From NCBI RefSeq assembly GCF_016862175.1, contig NZ_BOML01000032.1, forward strand, positions 37,181-101,180: DNA of 64,000 nt, written 5' to 3'. The notes under the pieces were generated by a model, which was given only the letters and a program-made list of their open reading frames with translations, was not told the origin of the DNA and ran no database searches. The position numbers and the translations under genes were made by a program. Of the stretch, positions 17,326-24,950 are shown piece after piece. Position 1 is the stretch's first letter. Each line of letters begins with the position of its first letter. Source of the stretch: Paractinoplanes durhamensis (GTDB lineage: Bacteria; Actinomycetota; Actinomycetes; Mycobacteriales; Micromonosporaceae).

Positions 17326-18278
17326 GTTCTGAGGGTGGCACCAAAGCGATTCTCGCGGCGCTGACCGCGAATCTCGGCATCGCCGTCACCAAGTTCATCG
17401 CGTGGTTGCTCACCAACTCGTCGTCGATGCTGGCCGAGGCGATCCACTCGCTGGCCGACTCGGGCAACCAACTCCTGTTGCTGCTCGGCGGCAAGCAGGC
17501 GAAGCGGAAGGCGACGCCCGAGCACCCGTTCGGCTACGGCCGGGAGCGCTACATCTACGCGTTCATCGTGTCGATCGTGCTGTTCAGCGTCGGTGGTCTG
17601 TTCGCGCTCTACGAGGGCTACCACAAGATCCGGCACCCGGAGCCGATCCACGGTTGGCAGTGGGTCCCGATCGCGGTCCTGGTCGTGGCGATCGGCCTGG
17701 AGAGCTACTCGTTCATGACCGCGATCAAGGAGTCCAACCACACCCGGGGCAAGACCACCTGGGTCAACTTCGTCCGCCGGGCCAAGGCGCCGGAGCTGCC
17801 GGTGGTGCTGCTCGAGGACGCCGGTGCCCTGATCGGCCTGGTGCTGGCCCTGTTCGGGGTCAGCCTCACGCTGATCACCGGCGACGGGGTGTGGGACGGC
17901 ATCGGCACCGCGGCGATCGGTGTGCTGCTGGTGGCGATCGCGGTGGTGCTGGCGATCGAGACGAAGAGCCTGCTGATCGGTGAGGGCGCCAACCCGGAAG
18001 AGGTCCGCAAGATCGAGCAGGCGATCCTGGCCGGCGACGGCATCGAGCGGATCATCCACATGAAGACCCTGCACCTGGGCCCGGAGGAGCTGCTGGTCGC
18101 GGTGAAGATCGCGGTGCCGCGGGCCGAGCGGGCCGACGATCTGGCGACGCACATCGACGAGACCGAGGTGCGGATCCGCGAGGCGGTGCCGATCGCCCGG
18201 GTGATCTACATCGAGCCGGACATCTTCAGCGAGCGCAAGGCCGGCGCGGTCGCCGAGGGTGCCCCGGCCACGGCGTAG
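17322..18278 (+). CDS. Cation diffusion facilitator family transporter
   Basis: A 318-residue inner-membrane divalent-cation/proton antiporter. The GTG at 17322 overlaps the upstream stop by 4 nt. TM2 carries HSLADSGNQLLLLLG, the site equivalent to the metal-binding motif, and TM5 carries EDAGALIGLVLALFG. The HPFGYGRERYIYAF loop is the family signature. A cytoplasmic C-terminal domain follows TM6 (from about residue 215). The metal (zinc, iron or manganese) cannot be told from sequence alone. Confidence 0.93.
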   Translation: MSSEGGTKAILAALTANLGIAVTKFIAWLLTNSSSMLAEAIHSLADSGNQLLLLLGGKQAKRKATPEHPFGYGRERYIYAFIVSIVLFSVGGLFALYEGYHKIRHPEPIHGWQWVPIAVLVVAIGLESYSFMTAIKESNHTRGKTTWVNFVRRAKAPELPVVLLEDAGALIGLVLALFGVSLTLITGDGVWDGIGTAAIGVLLVAIAVVLAIETKSLLIGEGANPEEVRKIEQAILAGDGIERIIHMKTLHLGPEELLVAVKIAVPRAERADDLATHIDETEVRIREAVPIARVIYIEPDIFSERKAGAVAEGAPATA

Positions 18279-18338
18279 CAGCTGCCGTCCCAGCGCCCCG
18301 CCCGCCACCCTGAAACGGATTAAAGGCAGAGCCATCCC

Positions 18339-19493
18339 ATGAGCGTGTACGCACTCACCGGTGTCATCCGCCCCTACGCCTGGGGCTCGCACAGTGTGAT
18401 CGCCGACCTGCAGGGCCGGCCCAGCCCGACCGAGGCCCCCGAGGCCGAGTTGTGGCTGGGCGCCCACCCCGGCGATCCGTCCACGGTCACGGTCGAGGGC
18501 GCGCAGGTCAGCCTGCCCGGGCTCATCGCCGACAACCCGAAAGCGCAGCTGGGGGAGCAGGTGGCGGCCGTTTTCGGCCCCCGCCTGCCCTTCCTGCTCA
18601 AGGTCCTCGCGGCCGGGGCGCCGCTGTCGCTGCAGGCGCACCCCTCGCTGGAGTACGCGCGCGCGGCCTACGCCCGCCAGGAAGCCGACCCGAGCCTGCC
18701 CAAGAATTACACCGACGCCAACCACAAGCCCGAGATGCTGGTGGCGATCACCCCGTTCGAGGCGCTGTGCGGTTTCCGGGCGCCCGGAGCGGCCGCCGAC
18801 GACATCGAGGCCTTCGGGATCGACGCGCTGGGCCCGGTGGTGGCGGCGCTGCGCGCCGGCGACCTCGCGGGGGCGGTGCAGACCCTGCTCAGCTGGCCCG
18901 AGGGCGACCGCCGGGAGCTGATCGACGCGGTGGTGGCGGCCGGCACCAGCGAGCTGGCCACCAGCCTGGCCGGCTTCTACCCCGGCGATCCCGGCGTCCT
19001 GGTGGCGCTGCTGCTCAACCACGTCCGCCTGCAGCCCGGCGAGGCCATCTGGATGCCCGCCGGCAACCTGCACGCCTACCTCAAGGGCGCCGGCGTCGAG
19101 CTCATGGCGGCCAGCGACAACGTGCTGCGCGGCGGCCTCACCCCGAAGCGGGTCGACGTCCCCGAGCTCCTGAAGGTGCTGCGCTTCGAGGTCCTCGACG
19201 ACCCGATCCTGCGTGCGACCGAGGTGGCGCCCGGCATCCTGACCTGGCCGGTTCCGATCCCCGACTTCGTGCTCTACCGCGTCGAGGTGGACGGCACCGG
19301 CGCGCCGGTCGAGGTTCCGGCCGACGGCCCGCGGATCATTCTGGCCACCGCCGGCGACATGTTCGTCGGCGAGTCCATCGACGGCACGCCCATCGAGCTG
19401 ACCTGCGGAAACGCTGCCTATGCGCCCGCCGACGCGGGCAAGCTGAAGATCGCCGGCGCCGGCCAGGCGTTCATCGCCACGGTCCCGGCATAA
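18339..19493 (+). CDS. manA: Mannose-6-phosphate isomerase, class I
   Basis: Interconverts fructose-6-phosphate and mannose-6-phosphate. The 384-residue protein has the cupin zinc ligands in LQAHPSLEYA and NHKPEMLVAI, and the C-terminal GNLHAYLKGAGVELMAASDNVLRGGLTPK active-site region. It lies 60 nt after the CDF transporter and ends the manB-manA run. The predicted ribosome binding site is weak. Confidence 0.96.
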   Translation: MSVYALTGVIRPYAWGSHSVIADLQGRPSPTEAPEAELWLGAHPGDPSTVTVEGAQVSLPGLIADNPKAQLGEQVAAVFGPRLPFLLKVLAAGAPLSLQAHPSLEYARAAYARQEADPSLPKNYTDANHKPEMLVAITPFEALCGFRAPGAAADDIEAFGIDALGPVVAALRAGDLAGAVQTLLSWPEGDRRELIDAVVAAGTSELATSLAGFYPGDPGVLVALLLNHVRLQPGEAIWMPAGNLHAYLKGAGVELMAASDNVLRGGLTPKRVDVPELLKVLRFEVLDDPILRATEVAPGILTWPVPIPDFVLYRVEVDGTGAPVEVPADGPRIILATAGDMFVGESIDGTPIELTCGNAAYAPADAGKLKIAGAGQAFIATVPA

Positions 19494-19693
19494 CCAGATC
19501 AAGACCACTTCACGGGTACGCGGCGGCCGGTCCACAACCGCACCGGCGCCCGGCCCGCCTCTCGGCGCGACCGATTTGCCACACCGGCGCGTGCCGCGCC
19601 TCTCGCGTGTGAAGTTCGGCTGGGCTGGGACCGTTGCACGTGTGCGTAGAGTGACGCGACCCGCCCGTCTAGATACGAAATTTCCCGATTTGC

Positions 19694-19728
19694 TTGACAT
19701 GGGCGACTGCGGAGTGTGAATCTATAAC
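19694..19728 (+). promoter_or_regulatory. Candidate promoter inside the inverted-repeat element
   Basis: TTGACA at 19694-19699 is a perfect -35, and TATAAC at 19723-19728 is a strong -10-like hexamer. The 23-bp spacing is too long for both to belong to one promoter; TGAATC near 19717 fits the -35 spacing. At least one promoter facing sahH probably starts here. Confidence 0.4.
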
Positions 19729-19790
19729 CACGCAGCGTCATTGGTGATCGGGGGGTCCCACGGACGCGCGCGGTACCAAACCGGGGGGAT

Positions 19791-19826
19791 GAACGGGGCG
19801 GCGGGTCTAGGCCTGTCGCCCCGTTC
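19791..19826 (+). terminator. Strong hairpin inside the inverted-repeat element
   Basis: GAACGGGGCG at 19791-19800 pairs perfectly with CGCCCCGTTC at 19817-19826, and the 16-nt loop can extend the stem. No T-tract follows. With the upstream promoter it could delimit a small RNA of about 100 nt that contains two G6 tracts (C6 on the other strand). Confidence 0.45.
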
Positions 19827-20077
19827 GCTATTCCGGTCCGGGCCGCGTTTCGGGGACGACGCTGCATTTCAGGGGCGACGCCGGCGTGGGCGTGCCGCAC
19901 GCGAAAGGCGCGTCACGCGCCGGTGTTGCAGATGATCGCGCCGAGAGGCGGGCCGCGCGCCGGTGCGGTTGTGGACTGTCCACCCGCGTACCCATGAAGT
20001 GGTCTTGATGGTTGGGGTCGCCGGGCGTGGGTGCCAAGCGTCAGGCACGTGCATCGCCATCCGCATGAGGAGCTTGG

Positions 20078-21544
20078 ATGACCATTACCAGCCGTCCGCG
20101 GACGGTTTCCGCCGGCGATTTCAAGGTCGCCGACCTGTCGCTCGCCGCTTTCGGTCGCAAGGAGATCGAGCTGGCCGAGCACGAGATGCCGGGGCTGATG
20201 TCGCTGCGGCGCGAATTCGGGCCGAGCCGGCCGTTGCGCGGCGCCCGGATCACCGGCTCGCTGCACATGACCATTCAGACCGCGGTCCTGATCGAGACGC
20301 TGACCGCGCTCGGCGCGCAGGTGCGCTGGGCCTCCTGCAACATCTTCTCGACGCAGGACCATGCGGCCGCCGCGATCGTCGTCGGCTGCGCGGGAACGCC
20401 GGAGGAGCCGCAGGGTGTGCCGGTGTTCGCCTGGAAGGGCGAGTCGCTCGAGGAGTACTGGTGGTGCACCGAGCAGGTCCTGCTGTGGCCGGACGGCGAG
20501 GCGCCCAACATGATCCTGGACGACGGCGGGGACGCGACGCTGCTGGTGCACAAGGGTGCCGAGGTCGAGAAGCTCGGTGCGGTGCCGTCGGCCTCGTCGG
20601 CCGACTCCGAGGAGTACGCGGTGATCCTCGGCGTGCTCGCCCGCTCGCTGGCGGAGGACGACCGGCGGTGGACACGGGTGGCGGCCGGCATCAAGGGCGT
20701 CACCGAGGAGACCACGACCGGCGTGCACCGGCTGTACGAGATGCAGCAGAACGGCACCCTGCTGTTCCCGGCGATCAACGTGAACGACTCGGTGACCAAG
20801 AGCAAGTTCGACAACAAGTACGGCTGCCGGCACTCGCTGATCGACGGCATCAACCGGGCCACCGACGTGCTGATCGGCGGCAAGGTGGCGGTCGTCCTCG
20901 GCTACGGCGACGTGGGCAAGGGCTGCGCCGAGTCGCTGCGTGGCCAGGGCGCCCGGGTGATCGTCACCGAGGTCGACCCGATCTGCGCCCTGCAGGCCGC
21001 GATGGACGGCTACCAGGTCGCCACGATCGACGACGTGGTCTCCTCCGCGGACATCTTCGTGACCGCGACCGGGTGCTTCGACGTGATCACCCACGAGCAC
21101 ATGAGCCGGATGAAGCACCAGGCGATCGTCGGAAACATCGGACATTTCGACAATGAGATCGATATGGCGGGCCTGACCCGGCGGGCGGACACCACGAGGA
21201 TCACCATCAAGCCGCAGGTCGACGAGTGGCGGTTCGCCGACGGGCACTCGATCATCGTGCTGTCCGAGGGGCGCCTGCTCAACCTGGGCAACGCGACCGG
21301 GCACCCGTCGTTCGTGATGAGCAGCAGCTTCTCGAACCAGACGATCGCCCAGATCGAGCTGTTCACCAAGACCGAGGACTACCCGGTCGGGGTGTACGTG
21401 CTGCCGAAGCACCTGGACGAGAAGGTCGCCCGCCTGCACCTCGCCGCGCTCGGGGTCCGGCTGACCGAGCTCACCAAGGAGCAGGCCGCCTACCTGGGTG
21501 TCGCGGTCGAGGGACCGTACAAGCCGGAGCTCTACCGCTACTGA
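20078..21544 (+). CDS. sahH: Adenosylhomocysteinase
   Basis: Reversibly hydrolyses S-adenosylhomocysteine to adenosine and homocysteine, relieving inhibition of methyltransferases. The 488-residue length includes the extra segment typical of actinobacterial and eukaryotic forms. The NAD-binding loop is GYGDVGKGCAESLRGQGARV, the substrate region has GCRHSLIDGINRATD, and the C-terminus KPELYRY is diagnostic. The ATG at 20078 follows AGGAG by 8 nt. It is separated from manA by the inverted-repeat element. Confidence 0.97.
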   Translation: MTITSRPRTVSAGDFKVADLSLAAFGRKEIELAEHEMPGLMSLRREFGPSRPLRGARITGSLHMTIQTAVLIETLTALGAQVRWASCNIFSTQDHAAAAIVVGCAGTPEEPQGVPVFAWKGESLEEYWWCTEQVLLWPDGEAPNMILDDGGDATLLVHKGAEVEKLGAVPSASSADSEEYAVILGVLARSLAEDDRRWTRVAAGIKGVTEETTTGVHRLYEMQQNGTLLFPAINVNDSVTKSKFDNKYGCRHSLIDGINRATDVLIGGKVAVVLGYGDVGKGCAESLRGQGARVIVTEVDPICALQAAMDGYQVATIDDVVSSADIFVTATGCFDVITHEHMSRMKHQAIVGNIGHFDNEIDMAGLTRRADTTRITIKPQVDEWRFADGHSIIVLSEGRLLNLGNATGHPSFVMSSSFSNQTIAQIELFTKTEDYPVGVYVLPKHLDEKVARLHLAALGVRLTELTKEQAAYLGVAVEGPYKPELYRY

Positions 21545-21550
21545 TCGCAT

Positions 21551-21588
21551 GATCGAGCCCTCGTCCGCCGCCGGACGAGGGCTCGATC
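21551..21588 (+). terminator. 17-bp perfect hairpin after sahH
   Basis: The stem 21551-21567 pairs perfectly with 21572-21588 across a 4-nt loop, just downstream of the sahH stop. No long T-tract follows, as is usual in high-GC actinobacteria. Confidence 0.85.
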
Positions 21589-21663
21589 TCTCCGGGGGTG
21601 TCCGGCAGTTGCCGCTACCGTGATCCCCGTCGTCTCACGTTCATTACTCCATGCCGCCTGACC

Positions 21664-21698
21664 TGCATGCAAGTGCATAGTGTGCAATGCAAGTTGCA
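21664..21698 (+). promoter_or_regulatory. Paired operator-like repeats upstream of the XRE regulator
   Basis: TGCATGCAAGTGCA (21664-21677) and TGCAATGCAAGTTGCA (21683-21698) are two versions of one palindromic site around a shared TGCAAG core, about 20 bp apart. They lie just upstream of the likely -10 (TATGGT, 21719-21724) of the regulator gene. Autoregulation is the simplest reading. Confidence 0.6.
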
Positions 21699-21730
21699 GA
21701 GAGACACCGAAGCGTGTCTATGGTGACGGC

Positions 21731-22591
21731 GTGGGCCGACCAACTTCTACCGCGCGGCGCGAGCTCGGCAGCGAGCTGCGCCGGCTTCGTGGCGAGCGTC
21801 GCGGTGCGACGGTCGCCACCGCGCTGGGCTGGTCCGAGTCGAAGCTGAGCCGGATCGAGACGGCCCACACCGCGATCACCGAGGACGATCTCGACCGCCT
21901 GCTGACCACCTACGGCGTCCGGGTGGAAGATCGCGACCGGCTGCGCGATCTGGCCCGTCGCGGCCGGGACCGGGCCTGGTGGACGCAGTACCGGTCGTCG
22001 GTGCCCGACCCGTACGACGAATATCTCGCCCTGGAGGGCGAGGCCTGTCTGATCGGCGAGTGGGAGGCGCAGGTCGTGCCGGGCCTGCTGCAGACCGGGG
22101 AGTACGCCCGGGCGGTGATCGAGGCCGGCGCCGACGTGGACGATCCGGATGTGATCCAGCGCCGGCTCGCGCTGCGGATGGCCCGCCAGGCGGTGCTGAC
22201 CCGGGACCCGCCGCCGATGTTGCGGATGGTTCTCGACGAGGCGGTGCTCTACCGGGAGGTCGGCGGCCGGGACGTGTTGCTGCGTCAGTTGGCCCGGCTC
22301 ACCGAGGACAGCCGGCGGCCCGGCATCGAGCTGTTGATCCTGCCGTTCTCGGCCGGTGCGCACGCCGGGCAGACCGAGTCGTTCATGGTTCTGGACTTCG
22401 CGGAGGGCACCCGCGCCCCGGTCGTCCACATCGAAGGGCTGACCGGAGGTCTCTTCCGAGTGAAGCCCGGCGAACTCGAGGTCTACCGCGACGCCCTCAA
22501 CGACCTGCGGAAACGCTCATTGTCGCCAGAAGACAGCCGAACGGCTATCGCTGAAAGGGAGGACGCCCTCCGCGTTTCGGCCACTTCTTGA
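21731..22591 (+). CDS. XRE-family regulator with DUF5753 domain
   Basis: A 286-residue regulator of the Streptomyces WhiJ-like class. Residues about 5-60 are the helix-turn-helix (GSELRRLRGERRG, ALGWSESKLSRIE). Residues about 85-270 are DUF5753 (EGEACLIGEWEAQVVPGLLQT, ELLILPFSAGAHAG). The GTG at 21731 lies 6 nt after TATGGT and fits a leaderless transcript. It is followed by a DUF397 gene, the classic partner. Such pairs affect differentiation in Streptomyces; the ligand is unknown. Confidence 0.92.
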   Translation: MGRPTSTARRELGSELRRLRGERRGATVATALGWSESKLSRIETAHTAITEDDLDRLLTTYGVRVEDRDRLRDLARRGRDRAWWTQYRSSVPDPYDEYLALEGEACLIGEWEAQVVPGLLQTGEYARAVIEAGADVDDPDVIQRRLALRMARQAVLTRDPPPMLRMVLDEAVLYREVGGRDVLLRQLARLTEDSRRPGIELLILPFSAGAHAGQTESFMVLDFAEGTRAPVVHIEGLTGGLFRVKPGELEVYRDALNDLRKRSLSPEDSRTAIAEREDALRVSATS

Positions 22592-22630
22592 GCTGAAATG
22601 GGAGTGCCTCAATCCTGGAAGGGGACTGCC

Positions 22631-22828
22631 ATGCAGGACGCCAATCTCACCTGGCGTAAGAGCACTCGGAGTGGTGCCGCGGGGCACTGCGTCGAGGTCG
22701 CGAATGTTCCGGCGGCCGTGCTGATGCGCGACTCGAAGGACGCCGACGGTCCCGTGCTCTCGTTCGCCGCGCCCCAGTGGGGCGGCTTCATCGCGGGTGT
22801 CCGGGCCGGTGAGTTCGACCGCGCCTGA
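22631..22828 (+). CDS. DUF397 family protein
   Basis: A 65-residue DUF397 protein (LTWRKSTRSGAAGHCVEVA, VLMRDSKDADGPVLSF, WGGFIAGVRAGEFD). I chose the ATG at 22631 after AAGGGGA; an ATG at 22598 would add 11 residues. It lies 39 nt downstream of the XRE-DUF5753 gene. DUF397 proteins behave as small partners or antagonists of these regulators. Confidence 0.92.
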   Translation: MQDANLTWRKSTRSGAAGHCVEVANVPAAVLMRDSKDADGPVLSFAAPQWGGFIAGVRAGEFDRA

Positions 22829-22839
22829 TCCGCGTTCCG

Positions 22840-22870
22840 AGGGCGGCCCTGATTCGGGGCCGCCCTTTTT
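22840..22870 (+). terminator. Intrinsic terminator after the DUF397 gene
   Basis: AGGGCGGCCC at 22840-22849 pairs perfectly with GGGCCGCCCT at 22857-22866 and a T-run follows at 22866-22870, which makes a textbook rho-independent terminator. Confidence 0.92.
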
Positions 22871-22903
22871 CTTGTCTTGTGACCTACAAAACGTAGGACC
22901 CCC

Positions 22904-22967
22904 TTGACGGGACTTCCGGCTGTCTGGCTAAGGTATGCCCAACCTAACTTAGGGTCGCCTTAGCTTC
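22904..22967 (+). promoter_or_regulatory. efeUOB promoter with two tandem iron boxes
   Basis: TAAGGTATGCCCAACCTAA at 22929-22947 matches the IdeR/DmdR consensus (TTAGGTTAGCCTAACCTAA) at 15 of 19 positions. TTAGGGTCGCCTTAGCTTC at 22949-22967 matches at about 13. TTGACG at 22904-22909 and TAAGGT at 22929-22934 form the likely promoter, so the first box covers the -10. Repression by Fe(II)-IdeR/DmdR is expected. Confidence 0.8.
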
Positions 22968-22975
22968 GGAGTGAC

Positions 22976-23809
22976 ATGTTCGCCACCTACCTCATCGGCC
23001 TGCGCGAGGGGTTGGAGGCCACTCTGGTGGTCAGCATCCTCGTCGCGTTCCTGGTCAAATCCGACCGCAAGGACAAGCTGAAGCTGGTGTGGATCGGCGT
23101 CGCCGCGGCCGTGGCGATCTCGGTCCTGTTCGGCTGGCTCCTCAGCTACACCGAGACCACGCTGCTCAAGGACTTCAAGCAGCAGGAGAGTTTCGAGGCG
23201 ATCACCTCGATCGCGGCGGTCTGCTTCGTCACCTGGATGATCTTCTGGATGCGGCGGGCGGCCCGCGGCATCGCCGGTGAGCTGCGCAACAAGCTCGAGG
23301 ACGCGCTGGCGGTCGGCTCGTTCGCGGTCGGCTTCATGGCGTTCCTGGCGGTGGTCCGCGAGGGCCTGGAGACGTCGCTGATCTTCTACGCCGCGGTGCA
23401 GGGCGCCGACCTCAACGGGGGGCCGCTGGTCGCGCTGCTCGGGGGCATCGCGACCGCGATCCTGATCGGCTATCTGATGTTCGCGACGGCGGTCCGGATC
23501 AACCTGTCGGTCTTCTTCAAGTGGACCGGCGTGCTGCTCATCCTGGTCGCCGCCGGCATCTTCAAGTACGGCGTGCACTCGTTGCAGGAGGCCGAGTTCC
23601 TGCCCGGCATCGGCAACATGGCGTACGACGCGGCGAGCTTCCTCGACCCGTCCACCTGGTACGCGACCCTGCTCGCCGGAATGTTCAACATCACCCCGCA
23701 GCCGAGCGTGCTCGAGATCGTGGCCTGGGTGCTCTATCTCATCCCCGCCCTGGTCTTTTTCCTCTGGCCGGCCCGCAAGCCGGTCAAGGCCGAACCCGCC
23801 CCCGCATAG
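22976..23809 (+). CDS. efeU: EfeU iron permease (FTR1 family)
   Basis: An inner-membrane ferric/ferrous iron permease of 277 residues and about seven TM segments. The two REXXE iron-binding motifs are present as REGLE in TM1 (LREGLEATLVVSIL) and TM4 (VREGLETSLIFY). The ATG at 22976 follows GGAG by 4 nt, directly after two iron boxes. It is the first gene of efeU-efeO-efeB; the next start is 10 nt after its stop. Confidence 0.95.
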   Translation: MFATYLIGLREGLEATLVVSILVAFLVKSDRKDKLKLVWIGVAAAVAISVLFGWLLSYTETTLLKDFKQQESFEAITSIAAVCFVTWMIFWMRRAARGIAGELRNKLEDALAVGSFAVGFMAFLAVVREGLETSLIFYAAVQGADLNGGPLVALLGGIATAILIGYLMFATAVRINLSVFFKWTGVLLILVAAGIFKYGVHSLQEAEFLPGIGNMAYDAASFLDPSTWYATLLAGMFNITPQPSVLEIVAWVLYLIPALVFFLWPARKPVKAEPAPA

Positions 23810-23818
23810 GAGAGACAC

Positions 23819-24943
23819 GTGCGCCGCACCCCTTTGATTCTCGCGCTGGTCACGGTCAGCGCCGTCGCCGCCTGTGGCGACAAGTCGGATGACACCGCCG
23901 CGTCCGCCGGCGGCCCGATCGCCGTCAAGGCCTCCGACACGGCCTGCGAGGTCGGCAAGAACACCCTCGACGCCGGCACCCACGTCTTCCAGATCGCCAA
24001 CTCGGGCAACAAGGTCACCGAGTTCTACGTCTACGCGGCCGGCGACCGGGTGATGGGCGAGGTCGAGAACATCACCCCCGGCCTCTCCCGCGAGCTGCGT
24101 GTCGAGCTGCCCGCCGGCACCTACCAGACCGCCTGCAAGCCGGGCATGATCGGCGCCGGCATCCGGGCCGACCTGACCGTCTCCGGCTCGGCGGCGCCGC
24201 TCACCGAGGACGCCGCGCTGGCGCAGGCGACCGAGAGCTACAGCCGCTACATCACCTCGCAGAGCGAGGCGCTGGTCGAGAAGACCACCGACTTCGTGAC
24301 CGCGGTCAAGGGCGGCGACATCGAGAAGTCGAAGACGCTGTTCCCGATCGCCCGCACCTACTACGAGCGGATCGAGCCGGTCGCGGAGATCTTCGGTGAC
24401 CTCGACCCGAAGATCGACGGCCGCGAGGACGACGCCACCGCCGAGCTGCCCTTCTCCGGCTTCCACAAGATCGAGAAGGACCTCTGGGCGACCAAGGACA
24501 TCAGCAAGGACGGCCCCGTCGCCGACCAGCTGCTGACCGACGTCAAGGAGGTCGTGGCCAAGGCCAAGGCCGAGAAGCTGTCCCCGCTGCAGCTGGCCAA
24601 CGGCGCCAAGGAACTGCTCGACGAGGTCGCCAACAGCAAGATCACCGGCGAGGAGGACCGCTACTCGCACACCGACCTGTGGGACTTCGCGGCGAACGTG
24701 GACGGCTCGCAGGCGGCGGTCGCGGCTCTGCGCCCGGCCCTTGAGCAGCGCAACCCCGACCTGGTCAAGCAGATCGACACCGCCTTCACCAACGTCGACA
24801 ACGAGCTCGCGAAGTACCGCGTCGGCGACGGATGGAAGTACCAGAACGAACTCTCCCAGACCGAGCTGAAGGGCCTCTCCGACGTGATCAACGCGCTCGC
24901 CGAGCCGATCAGCAAGATCGCCGGGGTCATCGCCCAGAAGTAG
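23819..24943 (+). CDS. efeO: EfeO periplasmic/lipoprotein component (cupredoxin plus peptidase M75 domains)
   Basis: Binds iron outside the membrane and presents it to EfeU. The 374-residue protein begins with a lipoprotein signal (LILALVTVSAVAAC, lipobox cysteine near residue 19). Residues about 35-125 form the cupredoxin-like domain, and residues about 130-374 form the imelysin/M75 domain with the HxxE motif in GFHKIEKDLW. The GTG start at 23819 closely follows the efeU stop. Confidence 0.95.
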   Translation: MRRTPLILALVTVSAVAACGDKSDDTAASAGGPIAVKASDTACEVGKNTLDAGTHVFQIANSGNKVTEFYVYAAGDRVMGEVENITPGLSRELRVELPAGTYQTACKPGMIGAGIRADLTVSGSAAPLTEDAALAQATESYSRYITSQSEALVEKTTDFVTAVKGGDIEKSKTLFPIARTYYERIEPVAEIFGDLDPKIDGREDDATAELPFSGFHKIEKDLWATKDISKDGPVADQLLTDVKEVVAKAKAEKLSPLQLANGAKELLDEVANSKITGEEDRYSHTDLWDFAANVDGSQAAVAALRPALEQRNPDLVKQIDTAFTNVDNELAKYRVGDGWKYQNELSQTELKGLSDVINALAEPISKIAGVIAQK

Positions 24944-24950
24944 GTTTCTC

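Larger units (their letters stand above)
19498..20009. mobile_element. 0.5-kb element with 114-bp inverted arms between manA and sahH
   Basis: The arm at 19498-19611 and the reverse complement of 19896-20009 match at roughly 88 percent with two one-base gaps. The 284-bp spacer contains no convincing gene. The layout (long imperfect terminal inverted repeats, no transposase) resembles a miniature inverted-repeat element, or a very long stem-loop in the leader of sahH. I see no clear target-site duplication. The left arm begins only 4 nt after the manA stop. Confidence 0.75.

Noticed and set aside
17319..19700. A 793-codon minus-strand ORF opposite the CDF transporter and manA
   Set aside because: Same artefact: composition is skewed to Arg/Gly/Asp/Val and both plus-strand genes are certain.
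20010..20077. SAH riboswitch before sahH
   Set aside because: The short leader lacks the conserved core of the SAH riboswitch as I know it.
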